The translations under genes and the position numbers were made by a program. The notes under the pieces are model-generated. The model was not told the DNA's origin. It ran no database searches and saw nothing but the letters and a program-made list of their open reading frames with translations. Positions 11,101-20,361 of a stretch of 64,000 nucleotides of DNA are shown piece after piece. The stretch covers positions 29,585,443 to 29,649,442 of the forward strand of contig OZ024748.1 in the NCBI GenBank assembly GCA_964016885.1. The letters run 5' to 3'. Position 1 is the first letter of the stretch; every line of letters starts with the position of its first letter. Source of the DNA: Eledone cirrhosa (Eukaryota; Mollusca; Cephalopoda; Octopoda; Eledonidae).

Positions 11101-14100
11101 AACTGAATTTGGAATCAAAAGGTCTGAGAGTAAACATCGAAAAAAATTAAAGTGCTAGCGAGTAGGAGAAGACAGGAACCAGATTCCTTCAGGGAAGTGG
11201 CCTTGCTTGATATGTAGAAAAGGAGTAGGCATAAACTCCATACAATGTACACAATGTAAATCTTGGGTACACATAAGATGTAGTGGGATAACAAGTAGAC
11301 TAACAAGAAGGGAGAACTTTGCAAGTAAAAGATGCACAGAAGCAATTGAGAAGAGTGCTAATGATATAAACCTTTCCCAATCACAGGAAAGATCTATAGA
11401 GGTGGTTGATAGCTTCTGCTATCTAGGTGACTTAATTAGCAGTGGAGGAGGGTGCGCCGAAAGGATAATAGCTAGAATAAGGAGAGGATAGAAGAAGTTT
11501 AGAGAACTACTCCCACTGTTGACAACAAAAGCTTTCTCCCTATGTACAAAAGACAATTGTATGACACCTGTGCGATGCTGCATGGTAGTGAAACATGGGC
11601 TGTGACCGCAGAGGACATGCTTAGACTGGAGAGAAATGAAGCAACCATACTTTGTTGGATATGCAATGTAAATGAAAGGCAGAGCTTGAGTGAGATGGTG
11701 GTTTTAAGAGGAATCTGAGGTGGTGTGCAGGAGAGAAGACTGCGTTGGTATAGACATATGAGGTGCATGGATAATGACTGATGGGTGAAGAAATGCCAGT
11801 GGAAGGAAGCTGCAGTAGAGGACAGAGGTTGTGAGAGCTGACCTCAAATCACTATGACTGGCAGAGGAGATGACAAAAGAATGTGACATGTGGAGAAGGA
11901 CCTGTCCAACCCATGCAAACATGGAAAAATGGACATAAAAACGACAATGAAAATAAATGTGGTTGGCATTAGGAAGAGCACCCCATCGTAGAAACAGTTC
12001 TGTTTGAGCAGGACACAGTTACCTGATCTGACTTGTCTCACAACAGGACAACTATGCTAGCATAGAAAATGGATGTTGATAAACACTTTAAAATAAAGAA
12101 CTGTAAGGTGAATGTGTTGGTGACACAATGAAAAAGTACCCAGTCCAACCTGTCTGTTGGTTGTTTTGGTGCCGCGATAAAAAGCACCCAGTCCAAAAGT
12201 GATGAAGATGATGATAAATATGATTGACATCAGAAAGGGCATCCAGCCATAGAAACAATTCTGTATGAGCAATACACGGTCATCTAATCTGCCTTGTCTC
12301 AAAATGGGACAACTCGTCTAACCCATGCTAGCATAGAAAATAGACATTGTACACTGTATCAGAAAACCAGGGTTGTTTCAGATGGTTTGGTATCAAAATA
12401 GTTCTGTTGGTGTTTTGAATTTAATTCAACAAAGGTTTTGTTTTAATATAAAATTATAATGAAAGATGTTAATTCAAAAAGGAACTGATTAAGATAAGAG
12501 GTTTAGGGGTTGTCTCATATGGTAGAACCACATCTTGAAAGTGTTAATAGTAATTTAACTTACTTCAATACTGATTTGTTATAAGGAACTGCTGTTGCAA
12601 AGATGGTGAATGGTTTTGTGCACTGCTCTGATTGACAGTTCATGTCTTGGAGTGGTTCACCTGGACGCATCATTATAACTGCACCTTTGTATCCAGCTGA
12701 CTGTACATTGGTGATCTGAGAGAATGGGACAAGGGGAGTAAGAGGAAGAGTAAAGAGAGAGAGAGTAAATAAAAGAGGAAGAGAGAGTGGGGGTAAGGGA
12801 AAGAGGAAGAGAATATAAGAGAGGGAAGACAAAAAGATAAAGGTATGGGAAAGTGAAAGAGAAAAGAAGGGTGAAGATAAGGAAGAAAGGATTCCTAATG
12901 TTTAATATAAATTCTGTTATTCTTAGCTTCATCATTAACCCTGTTATCCCTACTTTCATTGTAAACCGTTATCTCTACCTTCATTGTAAACCGTTATCCC
13001 TACCTTCATCATTAATCCTGTTATTCCTACATTCATCATTAACCCTGTTATCCCTACTTTCATTGTTAACCCTGTTATCCCTACCTTCATTGCTAACCCT
13101 GCTATCCCTACCTTCATCATTAACCCTGTTATCCCTATCTTTATCATTGATACTGTTATCCCTACCTTCATTGTTAATCCTGTTATCCCCACCTTCATTA
13201 TTAACATTAATCCAGTTGTCACAACCTTCATCACAATCTACTCCAATTCAGCTGTACCATCTTTGTCATTGCAATGTCAGGTGCAAAATGGCAAAGTCAT
13301 TAAAATGTCAGCTAGAATGTTTTGCAGTATTCATACCATCGCTCTGCTCTCTGAGTTCAAATCTTGTCATGTCTAACTCTGCTTTTCATCATTTTAGAGT
13401 CGGTAAATGAAGTACCAGAGATTGATAAAATGAGTACCACACTTGAAAAATAGATACCAGGGTTAATATAATTTTACTGGAACCAGTAAAAGATTTAAAA
13501 GGAAAGATGTATAATACCTGTTGAAAGATGCTACATCCACTATTATAGACCAAAGCAACTCTATCTGAAGAAGAAGAAAAGTGAGGAATATGTTTGCAAC
13601 CATTCCATACTACATCCAACTCAAGAGTCTTGTTGATGAATTTCTCTGCTGATGGTAACCAGTCATAGCGGGCATCTAAGCGTTTCAAGGTAACAGATGA
13701 ATGGCTTCCTACGAGAAGAAAATTGTTTATCTTCATCATCATCACTATCACCACAACCATTGGCATGATGAAGAGTGTACTAATCATTTCAAAATAAACA
13801 GGAACTAAATATTTTAGTTATTCTTTGTATTTCTTCAACATCTTCCTACTACTATTGGAAAAAAAAAACCAACCACAATCAACATCATCACCCCTTTACG
13901 TCCATTTTTCTATGCTTTCATGGGTTGGATGGATCTTCTCTAACACTCCTTAGGTTCGCTTGATGAGTTCTTTTGTTATCTACTCTATGAAGTTCAGTAT
14001 TTTGAGGTCAGCTCTCACTACCCCTGCCAATGTTTTCTTCAGCCTTCCTCTTCTACAGCTTCCTTCCACCTGGATCTCCTGGCACTTCTTATTCAATGAT

Positions 14101-17100
14101 CAATCATCCTTGTGCATAATATGTCCATATCAATGCAATCCCCTTTTTTTCACATTGCGTTTGATGGCTCCTATGTCCAGTTTTTCTCTCAGCTCATCCC
14201 TGCTACAGCATCCATGCACATTAACATTACACAGTTACACATCCATTGGAGCATGCTCACTTTGTTTCTCTCCAGCCTTTGCATATCTTCTGCATTCACT
14301 GCCCATGTCTCACTATAATGCAACATTGCACTTTGCACACAAATATCCACACAACAACAACAAGAAAAAGTAAATCTCACCTTTAGCATTAATGACTATT
14401 TGTTCATAACCACAACCATGATCAGCACATGCCCATTCGTTCAAACAGTCAGGAATCCAGTTGGTCAAATTTGACAAAGATTCAATAGCAAAGTGAAAAT
14501 TCTTATGGTTATATTGCCAGTTGGAACTTGCCTTGGTTCTGTTAAAATGGTTAAAAGATGGAGAAGGTTAACATACATTAAAGCTATAAAAAGGGGAGAG
14601 CAGAAGTAGTAAAAGATGCACATAGAAGACACTAGACAGATTGTGAGTTGGGCCTGTTGCCAAAGGAGATTGGTCACTGGATGGTTTTTTTTCAATGGTG
14701 TAACCTCAGATTTAGAAAATAGAGTTCTTTGAATTCTTGACTTGACTTACTTTTTTCTCAAAACAAGAATTAAAAAAATTAAAACAAACAAACCAAAAAT
14801 TATTAACCAAAGAAACTGGTAAAAAAATTCTCTAAGGTATTAATGTGCGGTCCAGAATGTTCTGAAATATTGCAGTTGATACTATTGGTGATGGAAAAGA
14901 CATGACATAGTGTTTAGTTGATGTAAATATTTAATCTAAAAAGAAATAAATTTGAAGATAAAAGATGGAAGTCATAAGTAACTAAGGGGTAATGCATTCG
15001 GACAACAAGGCAACACCAATCTGATGTTTTTTTTTGCAAAGGGTATGAGATAGTAATATATATTAATAGTAAGTATGGGGGTTGTAACTCCATATGAAGT
15101 CATAAGGGGTGTCTTGGACATTTTAAACCTGATGGAGCCCATCCCCTCTTCAGGTTTGAACACAGTCGATGAGAGAGAGATGCACCATATAAGCACAGCA
15201 ATAGCCAGCATTAAGACAATAAGACAGACATTGTTGGCAGAAATACCCCCATTTAGTTGCAAGTAGATCAGTAAAAAAAATGCAAAGAATATTATGACTA
15301 ACTCAGTCTAAATTCAGAAACTGTTAGACAGCTAGCTGGGTTTATCTGTTGGGGTATTGACATGTTTACAAAATATCCATCTTGTTTACCTAAGTGGGAC
15401 ATCTCCATGATTGTTCGTCAAGTTGGAAATAGCAGCCTCATGTCACGTGAGAAGGAGACAAGATAATATAATCCAGGATAAGTTATATCATCATCATTTC
15501 ATTTTACGTCCGCTTTTCCCTGCTTGCAAGGGTGGGACGGGAACTGATTCTGGCTTGATTTCTACAGCTGGATGCCCTTCCTAACACCAACCTCATTTAC
15601 AGTGAGTGCTGGGTGCTTTTTAGCCGTGGCACCTCCACGACCACTTAGCAGTGGAATGATAGGGACCCCAGTCCTATCATCTCATTTCTACAGCTGAGTA
15701 AACTGGAGCAATGTGAAATAAAGTGTCTTGCTCAAGGAAACAACACGTTACCCGGTCTGAGAATTGAACTCACAACCTTTCAATTGCAAGGCCAATGCTC
15801 TAACCACTAAGCCATGTGCCTCCTCTTCTATATATAAATTCCTGCGATTCTGTCACAACACGTAAAGAAAGAGAAGTAGTTTGACTACCTTACTAGTCCT
15901 CTCTCTTTACGTCTGCTACCTGCGTGAATGTATGTGTGTAAAAGGAAGGAAGGTGATGATGAAAAAACTACGCTGTATGTATGTGCATGTGTGTTTGTGT
16001 GAATGTATGTCTGTGAGTGTGTACTTTTGTAATGTGTCTGTGTTTGCGCGTTTATATTTATATACTTATACATATAAATGTATCCATATACACATACGCG
16101 TCAGCGTGTGGAAAACATTTTTAGTTGTCTAAAATTGACACCAATCAGTCTGGAGAAACTGGCCATTTCAGGGTTATTTGAGATAACACTTTCTTCAGCC
16201 CATTCAACTCTCGGTTCTCGGAAGAGAAAACATCACCTCGAGTTGCTCAAGCAAACAGATAGATGTAGTGCTCAATAAAGTTTAGATCAATGCACCTGGT
16301 CAAATTACTACTGCATTCATGCAAACCAACCGCACTTGGTTCCTTGTTGTTTTCTTACATTGTCGACTATAGCTTCGACATTAGTTATTTCTTCATAAAA
16401 ATTATCATAGTAGTGATTTTTGTTATTGTGCATCTGATATTCTTAATTGTAGCTTTTTCAACTACTAACTCTGGTAACGAGTACAGCCACACATCTCGAC
16501 TCACTGACACACACACTCAATTAATTTGCCATGTCACAAATTTCCCACCGCGCTTATATGGGATTGAGCAATTCACGGAATCACCTGCTACGCTCAAGCG
16601 AACAACGAACAATAATACTAAACTCAAACCATCGCTCGCATTACATCGAAAACATATAACAGCTTTACATATATATACGTATATACTGAGTGAGAAAGAA
16701 ATTACCCCAATGTCTGCAGACGTGTGTACAACCATTTAGCCATTAGTAAAGGATCGCTGTTACCCGCTGGCAGAAACATGTAGTGTACATGGTCAAGTTT
16801 GTTCTGGACGAGAGGGAGTAAAGCATTATCCGAGTGCCACAAACAGTCGACGTAACTAGATTGGTTATCAAAAACAACGAATATGAGAGAGCTGTTGGCA
16901 AATAAAACACTCGGGTATTTCAATGTTCCTTCCAAGCTATTCAAAACAAAATCGGGGGCGTTGTCGTTCGGCATGTATTTAATACTCTTGGAGCTATTAG
17001 GTTGGGGTTTTTTCTTATGCTGCCGAGCCTTCAGATTTTTGAGGGCCACATCATTCTGGAAACTTCTCAACTGACCCCGATGAGATAATGATAATGTCTG

Positions 17101-17217
17101 AACGACCCTATTAGGAAAGGCTCGCTCCGGCTGTTGATATTGACTGGCAGAGAAAGCGAGCAAAAAATAGAAACTAAATATTAAGTAACTCATATTTGTG
17201 CGAATGTTTTCATGCAA
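4853..17217 (-). CDS. Secreted PNGase F-like glycoamidase with PA-like domain (whole gene, 11 exons)
   Basis: Coding exons in order: 16706-17217, 14381-14538, 13518-13708, 12564-12715, 8630-8767, 7892-8019, 7037-7205, 6789-6934, 6117-6241, 5230-5353, 4853-5100. All borders are GT-AG and the summed length, 2091 nt, is a whole frame: 696 residues plus stop. Layout: signal peptide from Met9, a 170-residue N-terminal region of unknown fold, a PA-like domain (about 270-350), then the two PNGase F domains (about 385-696). Matches to bacterial PNGase F, recalled and not aligned by program: CPTWDR (Asp454, like Asp60), ELGRWITPFRR, DPW (Asp511, where PNGase F has Glu118), GCGEFC (Glu592 between two Cys, like Glu206) and YGRDGWC (Arg640, like Arg248). 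PNGase F cleaves the Asn-GlcNAc bond of N-glycoproteins, so the inferred role is deglycosylation in the secretory path or outside the cell. Uncharacterised animal proteins of this type exist; activity is unproven. Confidence 0.88.
5149..5212 (-). mobile_element. tRNA-like SINE head fragment in intron 10
   Basis: Read on the minus strand it has agcttagtggttagttattc and ttcaattcccggtggcac, box A and box B-like blocks. It lies inside the 129-bp intron between exons 11 and 10 of the PNGase F-like gene. Confidence 0.6.
5230..5353 (-). CDS. PNGase F-like gene, exon 10 (catalytic Glu between cysteines)
   Basis: Acceptor ctgtttag, donor AATGCAG/gtaagt. Encodes residues 574-614. Holds ITGHGSDENGCGEFC. 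In PNGase F, Cys204 and Cys208 form a disulfide around catalytic Glu206; here Cys590, Glu592 and Cys594 keep that C-x-E-x-C pattern exactly. Confidence 0.93.
5444..5630. mobile_element. MITE with about 24-bp terminal inverted repeats
   Basis: Starts taccgtatatactcgaatat and ends with the inverse complement of taccatagatactcaaatat; the two 24-bp ends differ at about three positions. 187 bp, non-coding, in intron 9 of the PNGase F-like gene. Confidence 0.8.
6117..6241 (-). CDS. PNGase F-like gene, exon 9
   Basis: Acceptor tttctgtatag, donor AGCAAG/gtttgt. Encodes residues 532-573, including AKVLFLPGATFDHNYNKHF, the opening strand of the second PNGase F domain. Phase 1 in, 0 out. The donor gtttgt is weaker than the others, but the frame on both sides requires it. 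Confidence 0.88.
6789..6934 (-). CDS. PNGase F-like gene, exon 8 (W-x-TDV motif, Asp511)
   Basis: Acceptor tctcacctag, donor AAATA/gtaagt. Encodes residues 483-531. Contains IGIWITDVSPLLPLL, a family signature, then MFTDPWASPW. The D-P-W triplet falls where PNGase F has Glu118-x-Trp120, so the acid is shortened by one carbon here. Intron 7 between exons 7 and 8 is only 102 bp. Confidence 0.92.
7037..7205 (-). CDS. PNGase F-like gene, exon 7 (catalytic Asp, ITPFRR motif)
   Basis: Acceptor ctattccag, donor CGCAG/gtatat. Encodes residues 427-482. Holds SCPGTRDEDCPTWDR: in PNGase F the second Cys of this pair, Trp59, Asp60 and Arg61 have the same spacing (C-x-x-W-D-R), and Asp60 is catalytic. 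It then has MELGRWITPFRR, matching the E-[IL]-x-R-[FW]-I-T-P-[FY] signature. This exon is the best single proof of family. Confidence 0.93.
7250..7760. mobile_element. TTAACCC MITE split by a TGA-tail element
   Basis: The left part, 7250-7330, begins aacccttttgatacaaaact; the right part resumes near 7597 (catctttccattgtaatttt). Between them, 7331-7597 is a TGA-tail element (gttggtgataggaagggcat, ending gatgatgatg). Intron 6 of the PNGase F-like gene begins just inside (7206). Confidence 0.65.
7892..8019 (-). CDS. PNGase F-like gene, exon 6 (start of first PNGase F domain)
   Basis: Acceptor aatttttcag, donor TTGAAAA/gtaggt. Encodes about residues 384-426. The end, MGVIANVTLPPLKK, is the first strand expected of the PNGase F N-terminal domain (hydrophobic strand, then LP and L). 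One NVT sequon. Exact phase match (2 in, 1 out) joins it to exon 7. Confidence 0.85.
8066..8322. repeat. CA-rich microsatellite region
   Basis: Imperfect (CA)n with acacatggatgtatgcacat-like longer units. It gives long His/Thr or Cys/Val open frames on both strands that are not genes. Confidence 0.85.
8395..8545 (+). pseudogene. LINE ORF2 C-terminal fragment
   Basis: Plus strand reads SQERFAGQIL, RRLRGRPRTRWLDSIHEL and GWSHLG, the basic R-P-R-x-R-W-x-D tail typical of LINE proteins. It matches 63661-63805. Intron 5 of the PNGase F-like gene. Confidence 0.7.
8630..8767 (-). CDS. PNGase F-like gene, exon 5
   Basis: Acceptor ttttatacag, donor GAATG/gtgag. Encodes about residues 338-383, with NFYMAINPLGKLMEFGWMLY; this links the PA-like domain to the first glycosidase domain. 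It lies alone between intron 4 (3.8 kb, filled by an RTE LINE) and intron 5. Phase 2 in and out. Confidence 0.85.
9197..11960 (+). pseudogene. RTE-type LINE, near full length, decayed
   Basis: Endonuclease start [20 protein letters not shown] and [15 protein letters not shown], then ITNTYAPQAGLSKGQKNR and VGDFNGHMG (the APE-type GDFN motif). Reverse transcriptase follows: [35 protein letters not shown]. The YADD region is damaged. Next a C-x2-C zinc-finger-like segment (ICRKGVGINSIQCTQC), then SFCYLGDLISSGGGC and a tail ending in ctgtccaacccatgcaaaca. Several stops and frameshifts. Antisense in intron 4 of the PNGase F-like gene. Confidence 0.88.
11961..12350 (+). mobile_element. Two adjacent TGA-tail elements
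   Basis: Copy 1 (11961-12080) and copy 2 (12090-12350) each carry gacatcagaaagggcatcca-like and acccatgctagcatagaaaa-like ends. Copy 2 includes the gataaaaagcacccagtcca monomer. No coding capacity. Confidence 0.65.
12564..12715 (-). CDS. PNGase F-like gene, exon 4 (core of PA-like domain)
   Basis: Acceptor cattctctcag, donor TTGAA/gtaagt. Encodes residues 288-337. The start, ITNVQSAGYKGAVIMM, is the PA-domain helix and strand (A-G-[YA]-x-G-A-[VI]-I). Two Cys (DMNCQSEQC) follow. PA domains usually serve protein-protein contact or substrate access in secreted and vacuolar hydrolases. Confidence 0.9.
12920..13250. repeat. 27-bp minisatellite in intron 3
   Basis: About eleven imperfect units, consensus about aaccctgttatccctacctt then cattgtt or catcatt. 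It gives long Leu/Ser or Gly/Met/Lys open frames that are artefacts. Confidence 0.92.
13518..13708 (-). CDS. PNGase F-like gene, exon 3 (start of PA-like domain)
   Basis: Acceptor cttctcgtag, donor CAACAG/gtatta. Encodes about residues 224-287. The end, DRVALVYNSGCSIFQQ, fits the conserved strand of PA domains, where a hydrophobic strand precedes a G-x-C-x-F turn. An NKT sequon lies upstream. Phases 1 in and 0 out agree with exons 2 and 4. Confidence 0.9.
13880..14345 (-). pseudogene. RTE LINE 3' fragment
   Basis: Minus-strand reading gives AMLHYSETWAVNAEDMQRLE and RNKVSMLQWMCN, the region after the LINE zinc finger; the low end is the tail (catgaaagcatagaaaaatg). Sense with the host gene, in intron 2. 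Confidence 0.85.
14381..14538 (-). CDS. PNGase F-like gene, exon 2
   Basis: Follows the acceptor ttttaacag and ends at AAAG/gtgag. Encodes about residues 171-224, including SLSNLTNWIPDCLNEWACAD and a cluster of four Cys, consistent with disulfides in a secreted protein. Phase in 2, phase out 1, matching both neighbours. An antisense reading of a nearby LINE fragment ends about 35 bp downstream of the donor. Confidence 0.88.
14539..15488. other. Intron 1 of PNGase F-like gene, no exon recognised
   Basis: Contains a T/A-rich stretch and a block at 14960-15270 whose frames match nothing I know. No candidate exon improves or is needed by the phase-closed model. Confidence 0.5.
15489..15822 (-). 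mobile_element. SINE-B, full-length copy
   Basis: On the minus strand: head ggcacatggcttagtggtta (box A) and ggttgtgagttcaattctc (box B), body cttgagcaagacactttatt, and a 3' end that reads cccttgcaagcagggaaaag then a TGA-type tail. Intron 1 of the PNGase F-like gene. Confidence 0.9.
15855..15918. repeat. Short inverted repeat
   Basis: acgtaaagaaagagaagtag is followed about 20 bp later by its near-inverse (ctagtcctctctctttacgt). A hairpin of unknown meaning, perhaps part of a MITE. Confidence 0.55.
16706..17217 (-). CDS. PNGase F-like gene, exon 1 (signal peptide and N-terminal region)
   Basis: Encodes residues 1-170 plus two bases. There are two possible starts: Met1 at 17217, in a poor context (T at -3), and Met9 at 17193, with A at -3 and A at +4. 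Met9 is followed directly by a hydrophobic stretch, SYLIFSFYFLLAFSAS, a typical signal peptide, so 17193 is the likelier start (688 residues). A basic stretch (KARQHKKK, near residue 65) may be a processing or spacer region. The later part (VLFANSSLIFVVFDN) alternates like a beta-rich domain but matches no family I can name. The donor reads TTGGG/gtaatt. Confidence 0.85.
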
Positions 17218-17344
17218 CTAATCTTCAACCTCGTGCGTTGACTGTAATAAACAAAATCTTTCTCTATATACCCATTTCGAACAAGCACTTTATTCTACTA
17301 CAGTTAAGTTGTTTGTCAAGAGTCACGCCCCTTGTATATGTGTG

Positions 17345-17455
17345 TGTTATATTTTCTTTTTCTGGGTTCAGTCAGACTGCGGTCTGCGTATTACGTGTTC
17401 CAGCCGACAAGCTGAGGCCATGCTGGGGCACTGCCATTGTATTTAAGTTCTGTAT
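17345..17455 (+). mobile_element. SINE-C fragment upstream of PNGase F-like gene
   Basis: ggttcagtcagactgcggtc and ggccatgctggggcactgcc match blocks of the dispersed repeat seen at 18115-18400 and 21685-21935. It starts about 130 bp upstream of the gene's first codon. Confidence 0.6.
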
Positions 17456-17559
17456 ATAATATATGTATGTAATATATTTAACTTAAAGAAAACTGTAGTA
17501 ATATATAGTATGTTTTTTTTTTTAATGGCAATTACTCTTATGTCCATTCTGATAGGTTT

Positions 17560-17770
17560 GTGGTTGAGCATGTAGCCGTCGAGATGTCCGGCGTTCTTGG
17601 CGCCCGGGCCACATCTCTGATCACTGCTGTCGGAGCGAAGTTGGCTGCCTGCAGGTGCGAGGTGCGAGCCCTTTGATGTGGAATGGCTGTTCCAGCGCGT
17701 CTCTCACGCCGTTCACCGGGGCAATCTCTTCATCCTGTCGGCCGGGACCACACGGCGGATGATATGTTAG
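17560..17770 (+). pseudogene. Retroelement C-terminal fragment, GC-rich
   Basis: Reads VEMSGVLGARATSLITAVGA, LAACRCEVRAL and, after a frameshift, WLFQRVSLAVHRGN: the C-terminal end found in a family of uncharacterised invertebrate retroelement proteins. It matches the plus copy at 26760-27110. Local GC is far above the surrounding DNA. Confidence 0.7.
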
Positions 17771-18114
17771 AGTAAAGAACAGGGTGGCAGTTTTCAGACA
17801 AAAGCCTCAATAAGGCTGACACACACAGCATTATATGAAATTGGTTTTAAATGCAAAGATGTGATATGTTAAATAATTAATCTTTAGGTGTCTTTTTATC
17901 CCCCCCCCCCTCTCCTTTCGTAATGTTAACTATTAAAAAAAAGGTAACAGACGTGAAAAGTGCAAATACAGGCTGTCACAAAGGTCACTAGCCCATTAGT
18001 GGAATTTCGATTCGCGAGCAAATCTGCTCACGAATGGTGTCTCGAGTAACGAACACGCAAGCCGGCAACAAGCTTGGAGTATCGGTGGGATATATATATA
18101 TATATATATAGTAT

Positions 18115-18400
18115 GACCGCAGTCATTTCAGTCCATCATATCGAACCCCTGCACTTGTTTTTTAAAGCCTGATACTTATTTTACCGATCTCCTTTTTGTT
18201 GAACTGCTATGTTATGAGGCACAAATATAGACACACACGTATGAGGAGCTTCTGCAGTTTCTGCCTACCAAATTCCACTCACAAGTCATTGGTTAAACCC
18301 GTGGCCGAAGAAAATGATACTCATCGAAGGTGCAGCACAGCCGGACTGAACCCATAACTACGTGGTTGCGAAATATACATTTGCTAGTAGGCAAAACAGA
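18115..18400 (+). mobile_element. SINE-C, long copy
   Basis: tttaaagcctgatacttatt, ttgttgaactgctatgttat, aaattccactcacaagtcat and cggactgaacccataactac follow the order of a repeat common in cephalopods. Flanked by (TA)n at 18091-18110. Confidence 0.7.
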
Positions 18401-18778
18401 TGTTAAATTATGATACTTTCACACCCACTCATATATATATATCTTCCTCCGCCCTTCACCGGGTCTTGTATTTCATCCCACAGGGTATCCACATATCACC
18501 CCCCTCACTAAGCTTGCTTTGTGGGGTTGCCGGTTTATATATATATATATATATGCCTGCTGGTCATCGATCTGTCCAGTTCCTTTGTCTACCAGCATAT
18601 CAGGAAAAAATAATACATTTTCTCAGTATTTTGTCTGAGAACATGTTTTGCTTTATGTTATACCTAAAACTTTGCATCTTTGAAATCTTAACTATAATAA
18701 AGTAAGGAGTGCGGCTCTGCGTACGGTTTATTTCTTTTAATCCAGTTAGTAAAATAAGTTGGATTACTTTGAATAAAT

Positions 18779-18966
18779 AATTGTTTCTACTATTGGCACA
18801 AGGCCAGAAATTACCCAGTACATTACTGGTACTTTATTTTATCGACCCCGTAAGGATGAAAGGCAAAGTCAACCTCGGCGGGATTTGAACTCAGATCGTA
18901 AAGGGACGTAACTATGCTGGAAAGCATGGCGTCCGACCCTCTACCGATACTGCCAATCCACCGCCC
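18779..18966 (-). mobile_element. SINE-A, full length with target-site duplication
   Basis: Complete on the minus strand, from gggcggtggattggcagtat to the gtagaaacaatt end. Direct repeats tttgaataaata flank both sides, a clear target-site duplication, so this is a recent insertion. Confidence 0.92.
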
Positions 18967-19227
18967 TTTGAATAAATAATGAATGAATATTACATAATCT
19001 ATGTACTAAATTTAGCCGCAAGGCAACCGGAGGTTTAAGTTCAGAGTTTGTCTTCTCTTAGATGGACTGCCCTACTAGGCTGACGAGTTCCATCTACCTG
19101 GAATATATATATATATATATATCATAGGTATATATACAATCCAATTCAAGAAGAAAGTGTAGAGATTAGTTCGTGAAAATTAAATGCCAGTAGCAAAAAG
19201 AGCAGTGTGTTCAATGTGTGTAAATGC

Positions 19228-19298
19228 AAGACAAGTGTTTAGAGAAGGCAAAATAAAGCTTCAGCCAAGCATTATTTTGCCCTCTCTAAACACTTGTT
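19228..19298. repeat. Hairpin, about 27-bp arms
   Basis: acaagtgtttagagaaggca and its inverse tgccctctctaaacacttgt flank a short loop; the arms extend through aaaataa / ttatttt. No T-run or coding context. Confidence 0.75.
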
Positions 19299-19299
19299 A

Positions 19300-20047
19300 T
19301 AATAAGCAAAGTTATAATTAGAGAAATTCAACCAAAATTCATGAAGAAGTGTTTATTAGTTTACAATTGTTTCGAAGGAAGAGATCAAAATTCAATCAAT
19401 AAATGTGCATACTATCAATATTTCAATTAATAGACACACATGGTATTAAGAGCTAGTACGATCAGATCCTTCTCTTCAGACCTTACAAACAAATTTTAAA
19501 ATATGTCACTTAGGGACGATTACATCAAGTGTGAAAAACATACCAGTAATTTTACCAAAAAGAAACCACAACAGCCATATTTATAGCATGTTTTACAAGA
19601 TAGGAAGTAAACAAACACTTTAAGATGAAAGAAAGATAACTCCTATCTAAGGTGGGTGTATAAATTCACTGAAGAGCTTAGAAAAAGTATTATTGTTATA
19701 TCATTCAGGTATTATTAAAGATTAGCATATGAAGTGACTATTATCCTAGGGGGTATAAATAATCTCTCCCACCAAATATTGGATATAGAATAAGTACAAC
19801 ATAAAAATTATTAATTACCTGTAGATAATAGTCTGGGAATACAAAATAAAAATAAGGAGAAGGATTTTTAATTAAATATATAAAAAAAACCATAAAAAAC
19901 CTCAAATTCCCTAATATATAATGTCCATAAAGCAGTAAATAAAAGAAGTTAAGAGGGGGCAGCAAAATAGAAATTAAAATAAATTATCAGTAGTGTGCTG
20001 ACAGGATAATACAATGTAAATTCAATTATAATTGTTGATATGACTCA
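19300..20047. other. Intergenic, no gene recognised
   Basis: AT-rich sequence between the two host genes with only short frames of low-complexity, hydrophobic composition. No family match. Confidence 0.5.
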
Positions 20048-20345
20048 ATCATCATCAACATCGTTTAACGTCTATCTTCCACGCTAGCATGGGTTTAGAC
20101 TTGAGGCAAGATTGGTTGTCTTGCTCATGTAGGACTGTTTGGCAGGTTTTCTACGACTGGATGCCCTTCCTAACACCAACCACGTTTACAGTGTGGACTG
20201 GGAGGTTTTTACCGTGTTACCTACACGGCCACATTACAGCGTGCACTGTTTTTTTTTTGTCGTGACACCTAGACGACCTCATTTATTTAGGACTGGATGT
20301 TGTGGTACCAACATAACTTTACATCGAAAGGGGTGGGGGTGGGGG
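20048..20345 (-). mobile_element. TGA-tail element
   Basis: atcatcaacatcgtttaacg, ccacgctagcatgggttt and tggatgcccttcctaacacc recur at 29676-29870 and 57722-58160. The minus-strand reading ends in a TGATGA-like tail. Confidence 0.75.
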
Positions 20346-20361
20346 TAGTGGTGTATTTTGG

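Noticed and set aside
12920..13250. CRISPR-like array
   Set aside because: Units are contiguous with no unique spacers, and the context is a eukaryotic intron.
12853..13410. 185-codon Leu/Ser-rich frame and its Gly/Met/Lys antisense frame
   Set aside because: Almost wholly the 27-bp minisatellite (unit divisible by three keeps frames open).
13960..14373. 137-codon plus-strand frame
   Set aside because: Antisense of an RTE 3' fragment lying on the minus strand.
16290..16739. 149-codon plus-strand frame
   Set aside because: Lies beside and partly antisense to exon 1 of the PNGase F-like gene; no homology, no splice support.
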